A stretch of DNA of 64,000 nucleotides from a virus, in the IMG/VR virus record IMGVR_UViG_3300048813_000107, positions 1 to 64,000 of that record; one strand, 5' to 3'. Positions 6,633 to 13,126 of the stretch are shown here, piece by piece. The translations under genes were made by a program, and so were the position numbers. Numbering within the stretch: position 1 is the first letter of the stretch; each line of letters begins with the position of its first letter. The notes below the pieces were generated by a model. That model did no database searches and was not told the origin of the DNA. It saw only the letters and a list, made by a program, of their open reading frames with translations.

Positions 6633-6979
6633 CCTCCACCCTGGACCAGATCGGGGAGCGCAACAGAACCGCGTCCACTTACGACGACTGGCGCCAGGTC
6701 GGCCGCGATGGGCGGGCTCTCCTCGCTGCGATCGGGGTAGCTCTGGAGCCGCACCAGCCGGGGGCCCGCACGGTCCTCGGTGCCCTGTGCAAGCGCCACG
6801 AGAACCACCGATACTTCTCGGTCACCAGCACCGAGGCGGACGATGTGCGGGCCTGCCCGGATTGCACGGCGGCGGTCTGGACCTCATGTGCTGGCTGCGG
6901 CGGCGGGGTGCCCGCGGATGAGTGCCCGGTCCGCGAGGCCATCACCCGTGAACTCACCAAGGGGGAGGGGGCTCCGTGA
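6617..6979 (+). CDS. Zinc-binding small protein
   Basis: A 120-residue protein with a helical N-terminus and a Cys-rich C-terminal half (CPDC, then CAGCGGG, then DECPV), probably a double zinc ribbon. Overlaps its neighbours on both sides, which places it in the early operon. Function unknown. Confidence 0.55.
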   Translation: MPDALTSTLDQIGERNRTASTYDDWRQVGRDGRALLAAIGVALEPHQPGARTVLGALCKRHENHRYFSVTSTEADDVRACPDCTAAVWTSCAGCGGGVPADECPVREAITRELTKGEGAP

Positions 6980-7221
6980 GCGGCGTCAGCATCTTCGGGG
7001 ACATGTCAGACCCGCAGGCCGGCCGGGCGTGGCGGTCAGAAGACGGGACTATCAGCGGCATCATGCGGTTCGGGGACCGGAGCTGGCCGTACCTTGCGTT
7101 CTACTCCTCCGCCGAAGCCCGCGCCCACGCAGCCGCTGCTATCGAGATCGCCGAGGCAATGGAACGGCTCGAAGCGGAGAGTACGGCTCTCCCGGCTGAG
7201 GGGGAGGCTGGCGATGGGTGA
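6976..7221 (+). CDS. Hypothetical early protein
   Basis: An 81-residue protein starting with GTG in a GTGA overlap. A beta part (GTISGIMRFGDRSWPYLAFY) leads into a long Ala/Glu helix (AAAAIEIAEAMERLEAES). No motif assigned. Confidence 0.55.
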   Translation: MSGVSIFGDMSDPQAGRAWRSEDGTISGIMRFGDRSWPYLAFYSSAEARAHAAAAIEIAEAMERLEAESTALPAEGEAGDG

Positions 7222-7510
7222 CACCTGCCTCATCGACCATCCGAGGACCGGGGATTGCTGCGAAGAGCCGGCCATGGCGACCATCACCTTCGGCTGCGCT
7301 CATGAGCACATCGACCGGCCCCGGTCCTGCGCGGGATGCGCCGTCGACGTCCAGCGCTGTGCGGGCGACATGATCTGCCCTCACTGCAGGGACGCAGCCA
7401 AGCCGCACGCGTGCATGTGCCTGGTCGTCATCGACTGGGACAGCGGAGAGAAGACGATCGTGCAGGAGCCCGGCCGGGCGCAACTGGGGAAAGGTGCCGA
7501 TCATGGCTAG
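7214..7510 (+). CDS. Cysteine-rich zinc-binding small protein
   Basis: A 98-residue protein; ATG at 7214 follows GGGGAGGCTGGCG. Cysteines occur as CCEEP, CAGC, CPHC and CMC, so two zinc sites are likely. An upstream extension to 7094 would overlap the previous gene fully and is rejected. Role unknown. Confidence 0.6.
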   Translation: MGDTCLIDHPRTGDCCEEPAMATITFGCAHEHIDRPRSCAGCAVDVQRCAGDMICPHCRDAAKPHACMCLVVIDWDSGEKTIVQEPGRAQLGKGADHG

Positions 7511-7787
7511 ATGGCGCGGCAAGTACACCACCGAGGGCATCCACCCGCGCACTCTCAACGAGGTCAAGGACGGCGACCCCGTGACCGTCCGTGACGCGGA
7601 AGGCGATTTCCTCCCTCGCATCGCCACGACCGGCGTCACCAGGGGCGGTAACTTCCTGGTGGTCTGGGTTGCCCGCGCCGAAGAGATGGCCAGGGCGCTG
7701 CGTGAAGGGAACGCGCCCGAGCAGATCCCGTGGCCCGCCACGGACGTATGGGTGCCGGGCGAGGAGCCGGGGAGTGACCGTGGCTGA
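7503..7787 (+). CDS. Hypothetical early protein
   Basis: A 94-residue protein; ATG 7503 overlaps the previous stop by eight bases. The middle (GDPVTVRDAEGDFLPRIATT) and GNFLVVWVARAEEMARAL suggest a small alpha/beta domain. No family recognised. Confidence 0.5.
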   Translation: MARWRGKYTTEGIHPRTLNEVKDGDPVTVRDAEGDFLPRIATTGVTRGGNFLVVWVARAEEMARALREGNAPEQIPWPATDVWVPGEEPGSDRG

Positions 7788-8139
7788 CATCCCCAAGGCC
7801 GCCATCGATGCCGTCTCCGAGGCGATCGGCCTGGACGAGTTCGACGCCCGTGATGCCCTGGAAGCAGCCGCACCGATCCTGGCCGAGGCGTGGGGAGTGA
7901 CCGGCAAGCGCAAGAAGCCCGGCGGCACCCGCGATCCGCGAGCCCGGATTCCCTGCCGCCGCTGCGGAGCGCAGCCGGGCCAGCAGTGCGTCACGTCAGC
8001 GGGAACCAGGGCGCCCATGGTGCATGCCGAGCGCAGCAACGACTGGCGACGGGCCGAAGGTCAGGCGGCCGGGATGATGGAGGCTGAGGGCACGCAAATG
8101 GACCGTTTCCCGCCGCCGGAGGAGGTGCCCGGCGCCTGA
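7780..8139 (+). CDS. Actinobacterial CPxC-type zinc-finger protein
   Basis: A 119-residue protein starting with GTG inside the previous gene's end. The first 45 residues are helical. Then comes IPCRRCGAQPGQQCVTSAG, followed by a His in MVHAERSNDW; this CxxC-x5-C...H pattern is common in small actinobacterial and actinophage zinc proteins. A second copy of the same motif sits in the gene at 8222. A nucleic-acid role is probable but not shown. Confidence 0.6.
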   Translation: MADIPKAAIDAVSEAIGLDEFDARDALEAAAPILAEAWGVTGKRKKPGGTRDPRARIPCRRCGAQPGQQCVTSAGTRAPMVHAERSNDWRRAEGQAAGMMEAEGTQMDRFPPPEEVPGA

Positions 8140-8221
8140 CCCGAACCGCGTCTACCTCGATCCCGGCGACCGCCACGCCGCACTTGCCCGCCTTGCTCCC
8201 GCGACATCCCGGAGGTGCCCG

Positions 8222-8776
8222 ATGGCCACTGAGCCTCACGAGTTCCGGCCCGACTGGTGCATAGCTCCGGCCGAGCACCTCCGCGAATGGATGGAGGACA
8301 ACGGCGTGAAGCCGCGACTGATTGCCGCCATCTGGTCAGGGCGCGACGAAGAGCGCAAGACCGCCGCCCTGGCGCTGGTGCAGGACGTGCTCGACCGCAA
8401 GCCCCTGACCGAAACCCACGCCGCCGTCCTGGCGCGCGGCACGTTCATCCCGGCGCGGTTCTGGCTGGGACTCGAAACGAATTATAGAAATGGCCTTGCG
8501 GCGGGATTGAAGGACGTGACGGACGACTCCGCTCCCGCGGGGGCAGTACAGGAAGATGGGGGACCGGTGAGCAAGCTGACCAAGGGAACCATGGCCGCAG
8601 TAGTGCGAGCCGCTCCGTGTCCCTACTGCCGCGAGGATGCAGGCCAGCGATGCATCAGCAGCGGCGGCCGGGAGCTGGCCAGGCCGCACGGCGACCGGAT
8701 GGCTTTCTACGCCATGACCGATGAGGGGCGACGGGAGATGTTCCCGCACATGTTCAAGCAGCCCGATGGCCGTTGA
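8222..8776 (+). CDS. HigA-like XRE antitoxin domain fused to a CPxC zinc finger
   Basis: A 184-residue protein with two parts. Residues 10 to 95 match the layout of HigA-type antitoxin regulators: PAEHLREWMEDNGVKPRLIA, a recognition-helix region, then LDRKPLTETHAAVLARGTF and FWLGLETNY. From about residue 116 a second unit begins (VSKLTKGTMAAVV, then CPYCREDAGQRC and a His), the same zinc motif as in the preceding gene. A GTG at 8568 could start this second unit alone. No toxin gene lies beside it, so a stand-alone regulator or an anti-toxin decoy is possible. Ribosome site CGGAGGTGCCCG. Confidence 0.6.
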   Translation: MATEPHEFRPDWCIAPAEHLREWMEDNGVKPRLIAAIWSGRDEERKTAALALVQDVLDRKPLTETHAAVLARGTFIPARFWLGLETNYRNGLAAGLKDVTDDSAPAGAVQEDGGPVSKLTKGTMAAVVRAAPCPYCREDAGQRCISSGGRELARPHGDRMAFYAMTDEGRREMFPHMFKQPDGR

Positions 8777-8987
8777 TACCGGGATCGTGAACTGGCTTGC
8801 CCGCGGCTTCGCCCGGCTGACCCTGGACCCCTCACCCCGGCTCCGCAGGCTCCGCGAAGAGGCGGGGTGCGCCAGCCTCCCGCGCTGGTTTGGCCCGCTC
8901 CCGCCGCTGCCGGACAGCGCCTACCCGCCCGGTGCGGTCCCGCTGGATACCTCAGGAGTGCCGGAGGATGAGCACCATGACCGCTGA
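8766..8987 (+). CDS. Hypothetical early protein
   Basis: A 73-residue protein; ATG 8766 overlaps the upstream gene. It has a short helical N-terminus and a Pro/Arg-rich remainder with a single cysteine. No motif. It is the last protein gene before the tRNA. Confidence 0.45.
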   Translation: MAVDTGIVNWLARGFARLTLDPSPRLRRLREEAGCASLPRWFGPLPPLPDSAYPPGAVPLDTSGVPEDEHHDR

Positions 8988-9012
8988 CACTGAGGCGCAG
9001 TAGAATAGCCGT

Positions 9013-9085
9013 AGCGGGTTGGCGCAGTTGGTAGCGCGATGGGCTCATAACCCGTAGGCCGCGGGTTCAAGTCCCGCACCCGCCA
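9013..9085 (+). tRNA. tRNA-Met (CAT), initiator-like
   Basis: The 73 bases fold as a standard cloverleaf: T8, A14, G18-G19, A21, 4-bp D stem, 5-base variable loop and a TTCAAGT T-loop. The anticodon CAT is at 9046-9048. Two features are typical of initiators: an unpaired first position (A1 opposite C72) and three consecutive G-C pairs at the base of the anticodon stem (GGG/CCC). C11-G24 is elongator-like, so identity is not certain, and tRNA-Ile2 with modified CAT cannot be excluded. No CCA is encoded. It lies between the early operon and the integrase. Confidence 0.85.
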
Positions 9086-9089
9086 CGTC

Positions 9090-9127
9090 GAGATCCGGCC
9101 GGGCAGCTCTTAAACTGCCTCGATCTC
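9090..9127. terminator. Interrupted inverted repeat after the tRNA
   Basis: GAGATC (9090-9095) pairs with GATCTC (9122-9127), and inside these GGCAG (9102-9106) pairs with CTGCC (9115-9119). It starts five bases after the tRNA and probably ends or processes its transcript. It lies in the tRNA-integrase gap, where an attP core might also be. Confidence 0.4.
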
Positions 9128-9229
9128 TGCGGGATGACTATGGTCCGGAACGGTCCCCGTGGGCATAGAAGCCGCGCGAACTAGGGCAGGGCGGCCACGC
9201 CAGCTAGGGATGAGGCTGGCACTGCAACA

Positions 9230-9285
9230 GAGAAGGACCGGGAACCGCGCCCATTCAACGGGGGGCGCGGCACCCGGTCCTTCTC
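9230..9285. terminator. Long hairpin terminator downstream of the integrase
   Basis: GAGAAGGACCGGG...CCGCGCCC (9230-9252) is matched by GGGGGCGCGG...CCCGGTCCTTCTC (9261-9285). It lies directly after the leftward integrase stop and after the rightward early operon, so it can serve both directions. There is no long T run. Confidence 0.7.
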
Positions 9286-9292
9286 GTTGGGG

Positions 9293-10315
9293 TCAGAGCA
9301 CGCCGTCGAGCACGTCGATTAGCCAGCGGTCGGCATCCTCGATGTACCCGGACACGGCCCGCGAGCCAGCTTCCCATCCGCCTTGCCGTTCGATAGAGCG
9401 CCGTTCGGCGCCCGCCTGGTGCATGGCGGTGGCGAGTCCGCGGCGCAGGCTATGCCCGGACCACTTCCCGCCGAGTCCGGCCGAGATTGCGCATCGGTGG
9501 ATCACGTCCGCGATGGCCTGACCGGTCATGCGTCCGCCGCTGTCACCGATGGGAACGCCGTCGCGGACGACCTGATGGCCGATGCGACCGTGCCGGTCGA
9601 TCCGCACAAAGAGCGGGCCCTCCGCTCGCCCGGCCGCGGCGAGGACCTCTATCCACTCGGCCACGGCCCGGACGGGGCATACGTTCTTATCGGGCCGGTA
9701 CTGCACCACGGGGTCATCCATCTTGCGGGTCTTCTGCCGGTAGACGGAGACTTGAATGCCGCGGTCCTGGAAGTCGAGTTCCCCGATATCCAGGCTGGCG
9801 ATCTCGCCGCGGCGGCCAGCGATAGCGAATCCCAGGAGGACGATCGCAGCGTTCCGCTTACCTGCCGCGGTCGAGCGGTCGAGGATGGCCAGCATCGCGA
9901 CGAGTGAGCTGCGGCTGGCCGGGGTTGCCTTTCGCGGCTTGGCCTTGGGACTCTTGGATTTGGCCAGCGACTCCCGGTAGCCCTTGAGCACGCCGACCAG
10001 ACCGTCTGTGCTCGGCGGCGGCACCTCGGCCAGCGAGTGCCATTTGAGGATGGCCCACCGGGCCCGCTCGATCGAGACCGGAGTCCAGCCGCAGGTGTAG
10101 GCGGCATAGGTCGCGTACTCGGTGAGCGTCGTTCCGTCAGTCGGCAGGCCGCCGTGACCGTGCTCAGCGCACCATGCCGCGAAACGCTTGATGTCCTCGG
10201 TGTAGGCGCGGCGCGTTGATTCCGGCATCCCGGCGGCCACGGCTGCGTGGGCGGCCGGGGACAGCCGGGCCGGGGTTGCGACGCCCCGGCCCGGTGCGGC
10301 TACTTCTCCGGGCAC
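9293..10315 (-). CDS. Tyrosine integrase (site-specific recombinase)
   Basis: A 340-residue protein. The N-terminal part (residues 30-120) is the core-binding, SAM-like helical domain. The catalytic domain shows the arginine motif GRRGE (R168/R169), HSLRR (H288, R291), GGW (W314) and the likely nucleophile Y324 in SGYIEDADR. It would integrate or excise the element at an att site. The start is a GTG after GGAGGAACTGCA, overlapping the upstream gene by 16 bases, so the two are co-translated. A terminator follows, and the tRNA is only about 200 bases beyond, a usual neighbourhood for attP. Confidence 0.9.
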   Translation of the reverse strand: MPGEVAAPGRGVATPARLSPAAHAAVAAGMPESTRRAYTEDIKRFAAWCAEHGHGGLPTDGTTLTEYATYAAYTCGWTPVSIERARWAILKWHSLAEVPPPSTDGLVGVLKGYRESLAKSKSPKAKPRKATPASRSSLVAMLAILDRSTAAGKRNAAIVLLGFAIAGRRGEIASLDIGELDFQDRGIQVSVYRQKTRKMDDPVVQYRPDKNVCPVRAVAEWIEVLAAAGRAEGPLFVRIDRHGRIGHQVVRDGVPIGDSGGRMTGQAIADVIHRCAISAGLGGKWSGHSLRRGLATAMHQAGAERRSIERQGGWEAGSRAVSGYIEDADRWLIDVLDGVL

Positions 10316-10617
10316 TGCAGTTCCTCCGGGCTGGGTAGCGCCCGCTGCCCATTGCTCGCGATCCGGCTGGCGTTAAGCATGCCGCCGTACCACCGCTCCG
10401 CCAGTTCCGGCGTGCTCTTGGAGAGCATGCCGGTCACGAATTCGATTTCGGCGTCACCCTGGAGGTGGCGGCAGTAGTCCTCCAGGGTGCTCCGCGGGTA
10501 CTCGTGGCCCGCCGCCGCCGACGGGGGAATGACCCGGAGGAGTATCTCGCCAACCCGTTTCGGGTCGAGGTATGTCGCCGGGCAGTAGCCGGGCTCGATG
10601 GCTGATTTCTGGCTCAT
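10300..10617 (-). CDS. Hypothetical protein co-translated with the integrase
   Basis: A 105-residue protein whose 3' end overlaps the integrase start. Mainly helical and charged (YPRSTLEDYCRHLQGDAEIE, LAERWYGGMLNASRI). It does not look like a MerR excisionase. It diverges from the XRE gene at 10724 across about 106 bases, so it is probably controlled by that regulator. Role unknown, perhaps directionality. Confidence 0.55.
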   Translation of the reverse strand: MSQKSAIEPGYCPATYLDPKRVGEILLRVIPPSAAAGHEYPRSTLEDYCRHLQGDAEIEFVTGMLSKSTPELAERWYGGMLNASRIASNGQRALPSPEELQCPEK

Positions 10618-10668
10618 GGGAATGTATCTTACCGTTAGCCAGCCGGATTTCTGCGGATGCTGTGATGC

Positions 10669-10687
10669 TCACGTGAACGTGTCGTGA
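10669..10687. promoter_or_regulatory. Inverted repeat, candidate operator
   Basis: TCACG (10669-10673) and CGTGA (10683-10687) form an inverted repeat in the divergent intergenic region, with CACGTG at its left arm. A good candidate binding site for the XRE protein at 10724. Confidence 0.4.
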
Positions 10688-10723
10688 TACGGCATTCCGG
10701 GCCCCGGTCCCTACGCTGTTCCC

Positions 10724-10954
10724 GTGAACCGACGCGACCTCGCCCTGATCCAGGAGACTCGCGCGGCGCTGGCCGACAGTTCGGCGAAGCGGCGGCGGCG
10801 GGAAGCCGGGGTCCGGCAGGTCGAGGTGGCCGCGCTGCTCAGGAAAGCCCAGTCGACGATCTCGCAATGGGAGAACGGCCTGCGGGTCCCCGATGCGGCC
10901 GATGCTCTTGCCTACGGCCGCGCGCTGGCCGCTCTCGGGAGACGTGCGGCCTAG
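10724..10954 (+). CDS. XRE-family helix-turn-helix regulator
   Basis: A 76-residue protein made of one XRE helix-turn-helix: EAGVRQVEVAALLRKAQSTI followed by SQWENGLRVPDAADALAYGR carries the typical Q-x3-A and ISxWE-x-G-x-R-xP pattern. It probably acts as a lysogeny or integrase regulator. The GTG start has TACGCT six bases upstream (10712-10717), which suggests a leaderless message; the matching -35 is weak. Confidence 0.85.
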   Translation: MNRRDLALIQETRAALADSSAKRRRREAGVRQVEVAALLRKAQSTISQWENGLRVPDAADALAYGRALAALGRRAA

Positions 10955-10988
10955 CCCTCCCCCGCCGTGCGCTAATTACGGTGCGGGA

Positions 10989-11018
10989 TTGACGATGTAC
11001 GGATTGTGACACTATGGC
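10989..11018 (+). promoter_or_regulatory. Promoter of the serine recombinase gene
   Basis: TTGACG (10989-10994) is followed after 18 bases by TATGGC (11013-11018), four to ten bases before the recombinase start region (ATG 11022). A leaderless or nearly leaderless message is likely. Confidence 0.4.
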
Positions 11019-11021
11019 CGG

Positions 11022-12530
11022 ATGGGACTTACGCCTGAGCGGGCGATCCGTCAGACCCGCATCTCCGACGCCAGGGACGAGGAGACCAAGGGCGTCGACG
11101 CGCAGGGCACCGACTGCGACAACCGCGGTGCAGCGCTCGGCTGGCGTTTCGGTCCCGCCGCCACCCATCACATCATCGAGAACGACACGTCAGCTTTCAA
11201 GCGCAGGACCATAACCCTCCCGGATGGCCGGCGCGACACGCGCACGGTGCGCCCCGGATTCCGGGAGGCGCTGGCCATGCTCGCGGACGGCCGGGCGGAC
11301 GGTTTCATGGCCTACGACCTGGACCGGGTGTTCCGCGATCCCCGCGACCTTGAGGACATGATCGACGTCGTAGAGGCCTCGGCCCCCCGCATTCCCGTCG
11401 AATCGGTGACCGGATCCCTCCGGCTGGCCAACGACAGCGACATCACCATGGCCCGGGTGATGGTCGCGATGGCGAACAAGTCCAGCCGGGACACCGCGCG
11501 CCGGGTGGCCAGGGCCCGGCAGCGGCAGGCCGAGGAAGGCCAGTGGGGCGGCGGCAAGCGGCCGTTCGGGTTCGGGCCCGACGGGGTGACCCCCGACCCG
11601 GAGGAGACGGCCGAGATCCGCCGGGCCGCGGACGCGATCCTGGCGGGCGTGTCGCTGCGGCAGGTGACGGCGAGCCTGCGGGACCGCGGCGTGCCCACGG
11701 TCACCGGTGCGGCGTGGAGCACGGTCACGGTGCGGGACATGCTGCTGCGGCCCCGCAACGCCGCGCTGATGGTTTACCGGCCCGGCGGCGGACGCGGCCC
11801 GCGGCGGGCCCGGCTCTACACCGACGCCGACATCACCGGCACGGCGCCGTGGGCCCCGGTCATCCCGGAGGAAGCATGGCGGGCGGTCCGCGACATCCTC
11901 ACCGACCCGTCGCGCCGGCTCGGGCCCGGCAATACGCCGCGGTGGCTGGGCAGCCGGATCTACCGGTGCGGCATCTGCGATGACGGGTCAACGCTCGTCG
12001 TGTCCGGGAGCACCAGCAACGGCCGCCGGTACTTCCGCTACTTCTGCCGGGAGAAAGGCCACCTGGCCCGCGCGGCCGTCCCGTGTGATGAGTACGTCGG
12101 GGCGGTCGTCACGGCGTGGCTCGCGGGCCCGGACGGCCAGCGGGTCGCGTCACGCCCGGTGCAGGAGCACGACGGGCCGGATCCGCTGGAGCTCCGCCGG
12201 GAAGCGGCGGCGCTGCGGGAACGGCTGGACGAGCAGGCCCGGCTGCACGCGGAAGGCGTCATCGACGGGCAGCAGCTCGCGAAGGGGTCGGAGTCGGCCC
12301 GCTCGCAGCTGGCCGCGATCCAGGCTGCGCTGAACGGCATGTCGTGGCACAGCGCGCTGGACGGCATCGCGGGCAGCCCGGACGCCGCGCAGGTGTGGGC
12401 CTCGTTCGACCTGGGGCGCAAGCGGGCGATCCTGCGGGAGACCGTCACGGTGACCGTTCACCCGGCCGGCAAGCGCGGGAGCCGGTTCGACTACGAGACG
12501 GTCCTGTTCGGCCCCTGGCATCACCAGTAG
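11022..12530 (+). CDS. Large serine recombinase (serine integrase)
   Basis: A 502-residue protein. The N-terminal resolvase domain starts TRISDARDEETKGVDAQ, with Ser15 as the likely nucleophile, and includes AYDLDRVFRD. The recombinase domain follows (WGGGKRPFGFGPDG, RDRGVPTVTGAAWSTVTVRD). A zinc beta-ribbon starts at YRCGIC, with later FCREKGH and VPCDEY, and is followed by a coiled coil (ELRREAAALRERLDEQARLH). This is the complete architecture of phiC31-like integrases, though shorter than many. It would catalyse unidirectional attP x attB recombination. A second integrase of another class lies 700 bases away. Confidence 0.9.
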   Translation: MGLTPERAIRQTRISDARDEETKGVDAQGTDCDNRGAALGWRFGPAATHHIIENDTSAFKRRTITLPDGRRDTRTVRPGFREALAMLADGRADGFMAYDLDRVFRDPRDLEDMIDVVEASAPRIPVESVTGSLRLANDSDITMARVMVAMANKSSRDTARRVARARQRQAEEGQWGGGKRPFGFGPDGVTPDPEETAEIRRAADAILAGVSLRQVTASLRDRGVPTVTGAAWSTVTVRDMLLRPRNAALMVYRPGGGRGPRRARLYTDADITGTAPWAPVIPEEAWRAVRDILTDPSRRLGPGNTPRWLGSRIYRCGICDDGSTLVVSGSTSNGRRYFRYFCREKGHLARAAVPCDEYVGAVVTAWLAGPDGQRVASRPVQEHDGPDPLELRREAAALRERLDEQARLHAEGVIDGQQLAKGSESARSQLAAIQAALNGMSWHSALDGIAGSPDAAQVWASFDLGRKRAILRETVTVTVHPAGKRGSRFDYETVLFGPWHHQ

Positions 12531-12583
12531 GGGCAGATTCCTTCATCTTCCCTGAATTGTTGCGTGTTCTTCCGTGAAGTTCC

Positions 12584-12612
12584 TTTACTTACCCGCTCTA
12601 TCTCCATATCAT
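12584..12612 (+). promoter_or_regulatory. Promoter before the excisionase/helicase operon
   Basis: TTTACT (12584-12589) and TATCAT (12607-12612) are 17 bases apart in an A/T-rich island. The -10 box is seven bases before the ATG at 12620, again leaderless. Nearby CTTCCGTGAAG is a short palindrome that could be an operator. Confidence 0.5.
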
Positions 12613-12619
12613 CTCCGGT

Positions 12620-12790
12620 ATGGCTCCAGTCCTGCCCCCCGCCGCGTATGAGCGCGCCAGGGAGATCGCCGCGGCGGCACCCCCCTTCTCCGAGGAGAAG
12701 ATCGCGCGCCTGCAGCTGATCACGTGGGGCATGCCCGCTGGAGTCCCCGTGGCCGCCGTGCCCGAGCCGGGCCCGGCCGAGGCCGCCTGA
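12620..12790 (+). CDS. Hypothetical 56-residue protein
   Basis: A leaderless ATG start. The middle (AYERAREIAAAAPPFSEEKI) and ARLQLI resemble short actinobacterial peptides that accompany mobile-element regulators; the C-terminus is Pro/Ala-rich. It is the first gene of the helicase operon. Function unknown. Confidence 0.6.
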   Translation: MAPVLPPAAYERAREIAAAAPPFSEEKIARLQLITWGMPAGVPVAAVPEPGPAEAA

Positions 12791-12802
12791 CCCGCTGGAG
12801 AT

Positions 12803-13126
12803 GTGATGCCGAAGCCGATTCCCCCGCCGCCGACCCTGGGCGAGCTGCTCGCGGAGCCCGTGGTGCTCAACAAGCACCAGGTCTGCCAGGCGCTCGGCAT
12901 GACCGGAAGCCAGGCAGACGAGCGGCTGGCGAACGGGACCTTCCCGGTCAAGCCCATGGAGCCCCGCAAGCGCGGGGTCCCGCTGCGGTTCGCCCTTGCT
13001 GACGTCCTGGCGGTGCTCGGCTTCGACCTCGGAGACATTCTCCGCGAGCTCGCCGGGGTTCTGCGTGATCTCGGCCCGTCCCTGTCCTCCTCCCCTGCAG
13101 GGGACCACGGGGAGCGTGCAGCATGA
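12803..13126 (+). CDS. Excisionase-like helix-turn-helix protein
   Basis: A 107-residue protein. Residues 18-65 (VVLNKHQVCQALGMTGSQAD then ERLANGTFPVK, RGVPLRFALADVLAVLG) have the winged-helix layout of excisionase or MerR-like DNA-binding domains: a two-helix recognition unit followed by a wing with RxxxLRF. Located after the serine recombinase, it may be the recombination directionality factor, but serine-integrase RDFs are not always of this type. A regulator of the operon is the alternative. Confidence 0.6.
   Translation: MMPKPIPPPPTLGELLAEPVVLNKHQVCQALGMTGSQADERLANGTFPVKPMEPRKRGVPLRFALADVLAVLGFDLGDILRELAGVLRDLGPSLSSSPAGDHGERAA

Noticed and set aside
8968-9003. 11-codon ORF starting ATGAGCACC before the tRNA
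   Set aside because: Too short, ribosome element too close to the ATG, and it ends against the tRNA promoter region.
9102-9119. GGCAG-CTCTTAAA-CTGCC looks like a tRNA-Lys anticodon arm and a possible attP core
   Set aside because: The loop has eight bases in this pairing, no D or T arm surrounds it, and seven-base alignment breaks the stem. Kept only as an inverted repeat.
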